A stretch of DNA of 64,000 bases from CBDIBC01 sp965276635 (GTDB lineage Bacteria > Actinomycetota > Acidimicrobiia > Acidimicrobiales > Palsa-688). Positions 53,288-61,205 of the stretch are shown here, piece by piece. The stretch covers positions 1,302,001-1,366,000 of the forward strand of contig CBDIBC010000005.1 in the NCBI GenBank assembly GCA_965276635.1, given 5' to 3'. The notes beneath the pieces are model-generated. The model ran no database searches and was not told the origin of the DNA. It saw only the letters and a list, made by a program, of their open reading frames with translations. Position numbers and translations under genes: made by a program. Within the stretch, counting starts at the first letter, position 1. The number at the start of each line of letters is the position of its first letter.

Positions 53288-54573
53288 GCCGCCGACACCG
53301 CCGGTATCTCCAACTCACCGGTCACTGCTGCTGTGATCAATGCCTGCCGGCGCTCCTGTAACAGCGCGATCTGGTGTTCCAGCGTGGCAACGAGTCGATC
53401 CCTCCGGCTCTTCTGCTCATCGAGTATCTGCACAATGCGCCGCTGCTCCTCGATTGGCGGCCACGGGAAACGGTGGGCCCGGAGCTTCTCAGCCGTCAGG
53501 TGGGGAATCGTCGCCTGGTTGCCTTCGACCTGGAACACTCTCTGGTTGGCGGCCGCCATCAGGCAGTACATCAAAAACCGGGGATCACCGGTTCCCCGAA
53601 CGCGTACCCGGTGGATGGCCTTTTGGATGAAGATGTCCTCGACCGTCCCTGGCCACAGCGCTGCCCGACCCACCTCACCTCCTTCACAGACCAAGAGGTC
53701 GCCGGGCTTCAGCCGGTACCTGTTCTGCTCCTCGATGCCGAAGTGCATGGAAGCAAGGTCTTCCATGTCCAGCCGATCCCATTGGACATTGACGTTTCGC
53801 AGGTAGGGATACTGCGGATAGGTGCTCGTCGCTTGTTCGTTGAGCATCTTCCCGAGAACCACCTCGAAATTTGCGCCTAAAGGTGGACATCCCCAGTCCT
53901 TCGGAATGGGCCCCAGCCAGTCCAGACTGACCTCTCTCTTTTCGGCCGCCACCGCCGTCAGACGTCCGGCCACACCATCATGCACGAGGCAAGAGAACCG
54001 GTGATAGCCAAGACGACCCAGGTGGCGCTTCTTGGCGACGAGCGCGTCGATGTGAGCGGTCTCGGCGTTAAGAAGGTGGGCAATCCTGCGCTGTTGATCA
54101 ATGGGGACGCTGGGGCATTCGAGCGCCAACGTCCTGCCGAGTGTGAGCCTTGGCCGGGTGGATCCTTCGGACATGGCTGCTGCCGCGCCCAAGCCGGCTG
54201 AAGACGAGAGAACGTACGCTACGAACTGGGGTTCTGCCTGCTGATTCAGGCGCAGGCGATAGCAGTCGGCCTTGACCAGGGCCGGTCCCAGCGAGGCTGG
54301 CAGGACACACGCCCGACCGACTGGGTTTCCCTCGTCCCCCAGTCCAGCGACCACGACGTCGTCGGGCTTGGCGTGGTGGCTTTCCAAGCCGCGCCAGTAC
54401 TCCATGTCTAGAAATGCCCTATCGCTGTCTCGCCAATACGCCGGACCGATGTTGCCCAGTCGGATGACTCGCGCACCCTCGTCCATGTAGTGCTCGGATT
54501 TGATCGCGCTCCCAAAGGGGCCGTCACAGGCTGATTCAACAAAGCGCCGCAGCCGGACCTTAGAGAAGGTCAC
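53284..54573 (-). CDS. hsdS: Type I restriction-modification specificity subunit
   Basis: Protein of 429 residues with two target-recognition domains, each followed by the conserved helix start: PSVPIDQQRRIAHLLNAETA in the middle and PPIEEQRRIVQILDEQKSRR near the end. Recognition segments include RVIRLGNIGPAYWRDSD and YLRNVNVQWDRLDMED. It chooses the bipartite DNA site for both methylation and cutting. ATGA overlaps with hsdM before and hsdR after show one operon. Confidence 0.92.
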   Translation of the reverse strand: MTFSKVRLRRFVESACDGPFGSAIKSEHYMDEGARVIRLGNIGPAYWRDSDRAFLDMEYWRGLESHHAKPDDVVVAGLGDEGNPVGRACVLPASLGPALVKADCYRLRLNQQAEPQFVAYVLSSSAGLGAAAAMSEGSTRPRLTLGRTLALECPSVPIDQQRRIAHLLNAETAHIDALVAKKRHLGRLGYHRFSCLVHDGVAGRLTAVAAEKREVSLDWLGPIPKDWGCPPLGANFEVVLGKMLNEQATSTYPQYPYLRNVNVQWDRLDMEDLASMHFGIEEQNRYRLKPGDLLVCEGGEVGRAALWPGTVEDIFIQKAIHRVRVRGTGDPRFLMYCLMAAANQRVFQVEGNQATIPHLTAEKLRAHRFPWPPIEEQRRIVQILDEQKSRRDRLVATLEHQIALLQERRQALITAAVTGELEIPAVSAA

Positions 54574-56579
54574 TCGGTCACCTCCCGGAGCAACTCTTGG
54601 ATCTCGGCTTCGAGTTGCTTGATCTCGGCGTCGATCTCGGCGAGGGGGCGGGGTGGGATGTACTTGTAGAAGTGGCGAGTGAGGGGGATCTCGTAGCCGA
54701 TGCGGGTCTTGGTGTGGTCGACCCAGGCGTCGGGGACATAAGGGAGCACCTCGGCTTGGAGGTGGTCGTCGATCGCGGTGCGGTACTCGATGGTAGCCAG
54801 GCGGGCGGCCGGGTCGGCCTCGTAGGTGACAGGCACGGCGGGGAGAGCGACGTTATCCTGGTAGCGCAGGTCGGGGTCGGGTTCGACGTTGCCCTTCGCA
54901 TCGGTCAACGGCTCCGCATTGGGGTCGCGCTGGGCGAGGTTGTCGAGCACGGCCTTTTCGACGGGTCGCCCCAACCCGGTGAGCAATGGTGCCACCGCCA
55001 TTCGGGCGTCCTTCTGGGTCGTCCATGTCGAGCCCGCCAGCTCGGCCAGGCCGGTGATCAACCGTTCACGGTCAGCTTCGGGCAGCTTTGCGACCGGCTT
55101 CGCTGCGATCCGGTCGACCGATGCCGCGGAAGCGCACCAACGCAACCGCAGGGGGCGCTCGACTGTGGCACGGAGGAAACCGAATGCCTCGTTGGGGAGC
55201 ACCTTGACGCGCTCGTCGCCTGCGGGGTCACCGTAGAGGCGGACGAGTTCGGCGATCTGGTCGGCGGCGATCTGTTTGCGCTTCTCCCCCAGGCTCTTGC
55301 GCATCTTGGTCCACGACGCCCGGGCGTCGACCAACGTCACCTTGCCCCGGCGGGCCCGCGCCTTGCGGTTTGTGACGATCCAGAAGTAAGTGGAGATCCC
55401 GGTGTTGTAGAACAGCTGATCGGGCAGGGCGACGACGGCTTCGAGCCAGTCGTTCTCGATGATCCACCGGCGGATCTCGCTCTCGCCTGACCCCGCGCCG
55501 CCGGTGAACAGGGGTGAGCCGTTGAAGACGATGGCCAGGCGGCTTCCGCCCTCGTGCGCGGGTTTCATCTTGGCGACCATGTGCTGGAGGAACAGGAAGC
55601 TTCCGTCGTTGATCCGGGGCAAGCCAGCCCCGAAGCGTCCGGCGAACCCGAGCTTCTTGTGCTCGGACTCGACGCTGTCCCGCACCTTTTTCCACTCCAC
55701 CCCGAACGGCGGGTTGGCGAGCAGGTAGTCGAAGCGCTGACCGGCGTGCCCGTCGTCGCTGAACGAGTTCCCGTGGACGATCCTGGACGCGTCCTGGTCC
55801 TTGAGCATCATGTCGGATCGGCAGATGGCATAGGTCTCGGCGTTGAGCTCCTGGCCGTAGACGTACAGGCGGGCGTCGGGGTTGTGCTCGCGCAGGTGGT
55901 CCTCCGCCACACTGAGCATGCCGCCGGTGCCGCACGCCGGGTCGTAGAGGGTCTTGGTGATCCCCCGGCGCGACAGGAGGGCGTCGTCCTCGATGAACAG
56001 CAGCCGCACCATCAGCTGGATGACCTCCCGGGGTGTGAAGTGCTCACCGGCCGTCTCGTTCGACAGCTCGGAGAAGCGCCGGACCATCTCCTCGTAGAGG
56101 TAGCCCATCTCCAGGTTGGACACGACGTCGGGGTGCAGGTCGAGATCGCAGAAGCGGGCCACGACCTGATAGAGCAGGTTGGCGCGGTCGAGCCGCACGA
56201 GCTGGGCGGGGAGGTCGAACTTCTCCAGCACTTCCCTGGCACCGGTGGAGAAAGCAGCGGTGTAGGCCAACAGGCTGTCAGCCAGGTGCCCAGGATCGTC
56301 GAGAAGACGGGTGAGGGTCAGCTTCGACACGTTGAAGAACTGCTGGCCCGCCGCCCGCTCCAACACCTCGTCGAGGCGATCACGCCCGGCGTAGCGCTGG
56401 GCCGCGGCCTGCACCTTGTCCTTGGTCGGCTCCAGCACACAGTCCAGCCGGCGCAGCACCGTCAACGGCAGGACCACCTTGCCGTACTCGGACTGCTTGT
56501 AGTCGCCCCGTAGCAGGTCGGCGACCGACCAGATGAACGCGGCGTGGTTGTTGATCCTGGCGGTGTCGCTAGCCGTCAC
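54570..56579 (-). CDS. hsdM: Type I restriction-modification N6-adenine methyltransferase subunit
   Basis: Protein of 669 residues. The N-terminal helical domain starts ARINNHAAFIWSVADLLRGD. Motif I is in DPACGTGGMLSVAEDHL and motif IV is NPPFGVEWKKV, the signature of N6-adenine methyltransferases. The C-terminal helix region ends with AEIDAEIKQLEAEIQELLRE, a coiled coil. GTG 56579 is chosen because AAGGAG lies five bases before it and the family sequence starts there; a longer upstream frame adds only unrelated residues. First gene of the five-gene operon. Confidence 0.92.
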   Translation of the reverse strand: MTASDTARINNHAAFIWSVADLLRGDYKQSEYGKVVLPLTVLRRLDCVLEPTKDKVQAAAQRYAGRDRLDEVLERAAGQQFFNVSKLTLTRLLDDPGHLADSLLAYTAAFSTGAREVLEKFDLPAQLVRLDRANLLYQVVARFCDLDLHPDVVSNLEMGYLYEEMVRRFSELSNETAGEHFTPREVIQLMVRLLFIEDDALLSRRGITKTLYDPACGTGGMLSVAEDHLREHNPDARLYVYGQELNAETYAICRSDMMLKDQDASRIVHGNSFSDDGHAGQRFDYLLANPPFGVEWKKVRDSVESEHKKLGFAGRFGAGLPRINDGSFLFLQHMVAKMKPAHEGGSRLAIVFNGSPLFTGGAGSGESEIRRWIIENDWLEAVVALPDQLFYNTGISTYFWIVTNRKARARRGKVTLVDARASWTKMRKSLGEKRKQIAADQIAELVRLYGDPAGDERVKVLPNEAFGFLRATVERPLRLRWCASAASVDRIAAKPVAKLPEADRERLITGLAELAGSTWTTQKDARMAVAPLLTGLGRPVEKAVLDNLAQRDPNAEPLTDAKGNVEPDPDLRYQDNVALPAVPVTYEADPAARLATIEYRTAIDDHLQAEVLPYVPDAWVDHTKTRIGYEIPLTRHFYKYIPPRPLAEIDAEIKQLEAEIQELLREVTE

Positions 56580-56650
56580 CCGGCTCCTTCCGGCTCGTCC
56601 CGTATGGTTGCAGATTCTGCTCGCCCCCGGCCTGGCGTTCGAGCCCGTGG

Positions 56651-57160
56651 TCACCGTGGCGTCTCGCGGAGCACCGCGGTGGGCGGCAGGGTGATGGCGG
56701 CGTCTTGGGTGGTCCAGCCGGCGATGGCGAGGTGGAAGCGTGGGACGAGCCCGTCTTTGGTGGCCTGGTATTCGAAGCGGCCGTGGTGCCAGTGGCCGTC
56801 GGCGGCGAGGAGGTCGAGGGGTGTGCCGGCGTGGAGTGGTTCGTCACCGAGATAGCAGCGCTGCCCGCCGGCGTCGCAGCCGCGCTGCAGCGTGGCGGCC
56901 TTGGCTTGGTGGAGCTCGAGCTGCCAGCGGTCTTTCAAGATGTCGGCGCAGGTGCTGTCCCAGTCGTTGTCGCCGGGCCCGGTCCAGATTTCCGGGTGGG
57001 CGACGGCGAGGAGGTCAGCGCGGCGGGTGGTGCCGGTGACGAGGGCGAGGTAGTCGTCGTCGGTGTCGACGGGTCGCTGGCAGGCGATGCAGGCTGGTGG
57101 GCTGCCGTAGGGGCGGCTGGTGGTGAGGGTGACGCGGGGGTTGTCGTATCCGGGGTGCAT
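56651..57160 (-). CDS. Hypothetical protein with CxxC motif
   Basis: Protein of 169 residues. PPACIACQRPVDTDDDYLAL is a probable half zinc site, followed by DILKDRWQLELHQAKAATLQ and a second Cys pair in RGCDAGGQRCYLGDE. Not recognised. ATG 57160 follows AGGAGA. It lies between the coupling-protein gene and hsdM in the same direction, with hsdM 72 bases further on. It may belong to the mobility module. Confidence 0.6.
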   Translation of the reverse strand: MHPGYDNPRVTLTTSRPYGSPPACIACQRPVDTDDDYLALVTGTTRRADLLAVAHPEIWTGPGDNDWDSTCADILKDRWQLELHQAKAATLQRGCDAGGQRCYLGDEPLHAGTPLDLLAADGHWHHGRFEYQATKDGLVPRFHLAIAGWTTQDAAITLPPTAVLRETPR

Positions 57161-57423
57161 GGTCTCTCCTGTGGGTTGGGGTGTGCCGGGGTTGTCCGGC
57201 GGCGTCGGGCACGGCCCGTGCTCGACGCCTTGACCGCGCCCGAGCCGGGGCGTGAACGGCGGGTCAAGGGCGCCCGCAGGGCGAGCGAGAACCGGAGCGG
57301 AGCCGGAGGCGGAGCGGAGGCTCGCAGCGACCCTTGACGCGCCGGGCTCGCTCCAGCACCCACCCGGCCACCACGCGCATCTCCTATCCAGGGTGAGCCG
57401 GGTTTCTTCTCTGGCCAGCTTGC
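57161..57423. other. No supported gene
   Basis: About 260 bases between the coupling-protein stop and the next start. It is extremely GC-rich, with GCCCGCAGGGCGAGCGAGA-type runs near 57,270 and imperfect inverted segments. No family sequence in any frame. Confidence 0.4.
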
Positions 57424-58739
57424 TTAAAGGCCGACGCGGGTGAGGCGGCCGGCGGTGACGAGGATGGCTTCGCCGGGGCGGCCGATGGCGATGGCGTCGA
57501 CGGGGAGGCGGGGTCGGCGTTGGGTGCTGGTGGTCGTCGAAGAGTGGCCGCCGCGGGTGGTGGAGCGGACGGTGACGTCGACGTCGCCGGCCAACGCGGA
57601 CACGGCCTTCAACGTGGCGGTATCCGCGATGCCGGGCAGGAGCAGGGTGTGGGTGAACAGAGTGAGGAACCCATCCGCGGCTGGCCCCCACCGCCCTCGG
57701 GCTTGGGAGAGGTCTTGGAGGCAGGCGACAACGATCAGGCCTTGGCTGCCGCCTTCGGCGACGGTGGCGGCCAGGTCGGGGAGCGGGGCGATGTGGGCGA
57801 CCTCGTCGAGGGCGAAGAGCACCGCGGGGCGGGGATGCTGTCGGTAGGTGGCGGCGCGGATCTGGTCCAGCAGGGCGACGACGAGGGGGGCGTGCTGGGC
57901 TTGGCTGACGGCAGGGGCGGCGAGGTAGACGGTGTCGGTGCTCGCCACGAAGACGTCGGGGTCGAAGGTCGGGTTGTGGGCAGCAGCGAGGGCGGTGTCG
58001 GTGCGGTAGGCGGCAAGAAGACTGTCGGCGGTGGAGAAGATCCCGGACAGCTCCCGGCCGTCGGTGCGGCCCAGGCCTTCGAGAAGATCGGCGGCCCGCT
58101 CGGCGCGGTGGGCGTGGAGGATCCCGATGGGGGCCAAAAGGTCGTGGCGGTGCAACCAGGAGAGCAGCACCCCGATGTTTGTGCTGGCGAGGGCGGCGGC
58201 GTGCAGGAGCGGGGCGAGGAGGGCTTGGCCCCGCTCCACCCAGTGCGCGTCGGACACACCTCGTTGCGGTCGGGCCGCGGTGGCCAGGGCGTGGGTGCGG
58301 ACGACAGCCTGGTCCCATGCTTGGCAGCCGACCAGCGGCGACCACCGCAGCACCTCGGTGCCTGCAGGTGGGGCGAGGGTGGCGGAAGGATCCCACCACC
58401 AGCACCGCCCCCGCCGGGTCCGCAAGGTCATGGTGGCTGTGGCGATGTCGGCTTTGGTGGATGTGGCCACGACCGGCCCGGGGTGGTGGGCGACGTTGGG
58501 AAAGACCAGCCGGGTGGTCTTGCCTGATCGGGGTGGGCCGATGATCAGGGCGTGATGCTCGGGGCCGCCCGCGCCGCGCCGAGGGTCCCCATGCCGAGGT
58601 AGAGGCCAGCCCACCCCGCCGGTGCCTTGGCCGGCGTGGGCCGAGACGGTGGGACGGGTTCGAGGACAGCGCGGGCTGTCTGGGCTGCTTGCCGGCGGAG
58701 GCGGGCGAGGGTCGCAGCAACGGTCGGTGTGGTCGTCAT
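57424..58739 (-). pseudogene. Type IV coupling protein (TraG/VirD4-like) of element B, frameshifted
   Basis: ATG 58739 gives TTTPTVAATLARLRRQAAQT and LYLGMGTLGAARAA. The frame shifts near 58,563, and the next frame carries HHALIIGPPRSGKTTRLVFP (Walker A), LFALDEVAHIAPLPDLAAT (Walker B) and GLIVVACLQDLSQARGRWG. The protein, about 435 residues, lacks the long membrane N-terminus of the element A homologue. One indel disconnects the start from the motor. It directly follows the TraA-type helicase gene (overlap at 58,736-58,739). Confidence 0.78.
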
Positions 58740-60652
58740 AGTCCGAGTCCTTGGTCGAGGTCGAGGTGGCGTTCGAGATCGCGCTCGTGTTCGCGGATGG
58801 CCACGCGGGCCAGGTCCCAGTCCCGGTGCTGGTCACCGGCGGGGGGTTCGGGGCCGAGCGCGTCGGGGCCGGCGAGCTGGTAGGTGTCGCGGTAGGCGGC
58901 CACGATCTCGGCCCGCTGGAGCCACCGTTGGCGGTCGTAACGGTCGACCGGGGGCGGCCCGAGGCTGTCGAGGGCCCAGGCGGGCGGATCCGCGATCACC
59001 CCCCGGCGGAGCTGGACGTGGCGGCGGCCGATCGCCTCCGACAGGGCTTTCGCTTCGGCCATGTCGGGGGTGTGGGTGTCGAGCCACGCGGCCTGGGCGG
59101 ACTCGTGGTCGCAGAGGGTGCCGATCCGTTCGAGGAGCTGGCCGCGCTGGTGGTGGAGCTGGCCGAGGCTGCGCGGCTCAAGATGTTGGGGGTGTTGGTC
59201 GGCGGCGAGGGTCTGGGCTTGGGACACAGACAGCTGACAGGCCAGCTCGCGCCGCGGATCAGCGTCGACCCCAGCCCAGTCCCTGCTGGTGTCGCGGTGG
59301 TAGGCGCGGTCCATGTCGGCGCCGACTAGATCGAGGTCGGTGCGGGACCGCGCTCGTGACATGGCGACATAGCCGGCTTCGCGGTAGAGGCCGTCGGAGC
59401 CGAGCACGAACGCGGCGTCGACGGTGGCGCCTTGAGCCTTGTGGAACGTGACCGCATACCCATGTGCCACATGACCGGCAGAGAGATAGGGCTCGGGTAG
59501 ACGGGTGGCGTCGTCGACGGTGATCTCGCCGCCGTGGTGGTCGATAGCGGTGACGGTGCCGAGGGTCCCGTTGCGCACCCCGAGACGACGGTCGTTGCGC
59601 AAGCAGACGACCCGGTCCCCGACCGCCACCTCCCGGCCGGCCACCGTCAACGGGTCGGCGCCGAGGGCGCCGGCTCGGTGCATGTGGTGGCGGGCCCGAC
59701 GATTGAGGTCCTCGACGTCGCTGCGCCGCAGGGCGTACATGGCGGTCTGGGCGCCGGTGCAAGTGGCGGCCCACCAGTCGTCGACCAACAACGCGCGGGC
59801 CGCCTCGGCGGTGGGGGCGATGGCGAGCCGGCCGTGGTCGTGGTAGGCGGTGACCGCACGGTCGATGTCACCGGCGCGTAGCTCGGCGAGCGCGGCGCGC
59901 TCCCAGGTATGGTGTTGGCGGCGGTTGTCGACCAGCTCAACGGCCCCCAACCGCCCGGCGAGAGCGGCGAGGGTGCCCCCGGCTTCGATCTCGGGTAGCT
60001 GGCGTGGGTCGCCGACGAGGACCACCTTCGCTCGGGCCGCCTCGGCGTGGGCGAGGAGCCGGTCGAGTTTGCGGGTCCCGACCATCCCCGCCTCGTCGAC
60101 GACCACGACGCTGCGGGGGGCGAGACCCGACAGCGGGCCGGGCCGGTCCAAGTCGGCGAGGAGCCGGTCGAGGGTGGTGGAGGCGATGCCGGAGCCGGCT
60201 TGGAGCTCGGCCGCGGCCCGGGCGGCGAGAGCGGTGCCGATCACCCGGTAACCGGCGCGCTCCCAGGTGTCGCGGGCCGCGTCGAGGGCGTAGGTCTTGC
60301 CTGCCCCGGCCCGGCCGATCACCACCTCCACCCCATGCCCCGAGCCGGTCAGGGCGGTGATCATGGACTGCTGCTCGCCGCTGAGCGAGGGGCGGGCGGC
60401 CAAAGCTTCGCCGCGGGTGTCGGGCTCGACGACCGCTGCCGCTGCGTTCTGGCGGCGCCCGGCGCGATCCAAAAGGCCGTACTCGATCATGAGGAGATCC
60501 CGTGTCGTCGAGCGCGGTCCCGCCGGCGCTGCCCATGCCGGCGCGTTACCGGCCAGGTTGGAGGACGAAGCCGACCGTATCCTCGCCCACCACGATGTGA
60601 TCTCGCTCGGATCCTCGACGCCGGCGCCGCCGCCGCCATCTGGCGCACCCAC
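58736..60652 (-). CDS. TraA/MobF-type relaxase remnant: helicase part only
   Basis: Frame of 638 residues. It begins in the middle of a TraA-like protein. The RecD-like helicase has Walker A in VIGRAGAGKTYALDAA (112-127), Walker B in RSVVVVDEAGMVG, then LVGDPRQLPEIEAGG, YAVTFHKAQGATVD and VAMSRARSRTDL. The N-terminal relaxase domain with its catalytic Tyr and His triad is absent; the sequence upstream is noncoding and then the excisionase gene. So it is either a truncated relaxase or a helper helicase. Possible starts are 60652 or the ATG at 60490. Confidence 0.82.
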   Translation of the reverse strand: MGAPDGGGGAGVEDPSEITSWWARIRSASSSNLAGNAPAWAAPAGPRSTTRDLLMIEYGLLDRAGRRQNAAAAVVEPDTRGEALAARPSLSGEQQSMITALTGSGHGVEVVIGRAGAGKTYALDAARDTWERAGYRVIGTALAARAAAELQAGSGIASTTLDRLLADLDRPGPLSGLAPRSVVVVDEAGMVGTRKLDRLLAHAEAARAKVVLVGDPRQLPEIEAGGTLAALAGRLGAVELVDNRRQHHTWERAALAELRAGDIDRAVTAYHDHGRLAIAPTAEAARALLVDDWWAATCTGAQTAMYALRRSDVEDLNRRARHHMHRAGALGADPLTVAGREVAVGDRVVCLRNDRRLGVRNGTLGTVTAIDHHGGEITVDDATRLPEPYLSAGHVAHGYAVTFHKAQGATVDAAFVLGSDGLYREAGYVAMSRARSRTDLDLVGADMDRAYHRDTSRDWAGVDADPRRELACQLSVSQAQTLAADQHPQHLEPRSLGQLHHQRGQLLERIGTLCDHESAQAAWLDTHTPDMAEAKALSEAIGRRHVQLRRGVIADPPAWALDSLGPPPVDRYDRQRWLQRAEIVAAYRDTYQLAGPDALGPEPPAGDQHRDWDLARVAIREHERDLERHLDLDQGLGL

Positions 60653-60731
60653 ACCCTCTCAAAAGCGGCGCCGCCCGACCCCGCAGGGCTGCCCGTCGCC
60701 GACGGCACCCCCGAGCCCAAGGAGGCCGACC

Positions 60732-61205
60732 ATGAATCCCACTCCTGACAACCGCCGAGTCGTCGTCGTCCACGGACCACCCGGCGATGACCTCTCCCAG
60801 GTCCTCACCCGCAGCGGCCTCGTCCCCGTCGTCGACACCGGCGACACCACCATCTGGGCGCCCCCACCCCCGCCCGCCATCACCGGCGCGCCCGGCCGCG
60901 ACCCCGCCCTTCTCCTCGACGTCGTCACCGCCGCACGGCGGCTCGGCATCGGCCGCACCAGCATCTACCGGCTCATCGAAGACGGCCAACTCGAAGTCGT
61001 CCACGTCGGACGCTCCGCCCGCATCCCCGCCGACGCCATCGACGACCTCGTCGACCGGCTCCGCTACCGCAACCGGAGACATGGCCCGCTCGACCCGGGA
61101 GGGAGGGAGGGTCGCACCCTGGGCGTAGGATCGCACGCACCAGGTCATCGGCGGTGGGACCGCCCTTCGAGGCAGCCGAGCACACCGGAGAGCCAGCCCG
61201 CATGA
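60732..61205 (+). CDS. Excisionase of element B (HTH)
   Basis: Protein of up to 157 residues. LLLDVVTAARRLGIGRTSIY and RLIEDGQLEVVHVGRSARIP then ADAIDDLVDRLR form the excisionase winged helix near residues 56-100. The part before it is variable and may bind partners. ATG 60732 has a perfect AAGGAGG six bases upstream. The last 45 residues overlap the integrase start region and look like read-through. Divergent from the TraA remnant. Confidence 0.8.
   Translation: MNPTPDNRRVVVVHGPPGDDLSQVLTRSGLVPVVDTGDTTIWAPPPPPAITGAPGRDPALLLDVVTAARRLGIGRTSIYRLIEDGQLEVVHVGRSARIPADAIDDLVDRLRYRNRRHGPLDPGGREGRTLGVGSHAPGHRRWDRPSRQPSTPESQPA

Noticed and set aside
56580..58720. A single 689-codon minus-strand frame upstream of hsdM
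   Set aside because: Its first two thirds are Arg/Pro/His-rich antisense-like sequence overlapping the coupling-protein gene in another frame; only the last 169 codons from ATG 57160 look like a protein.
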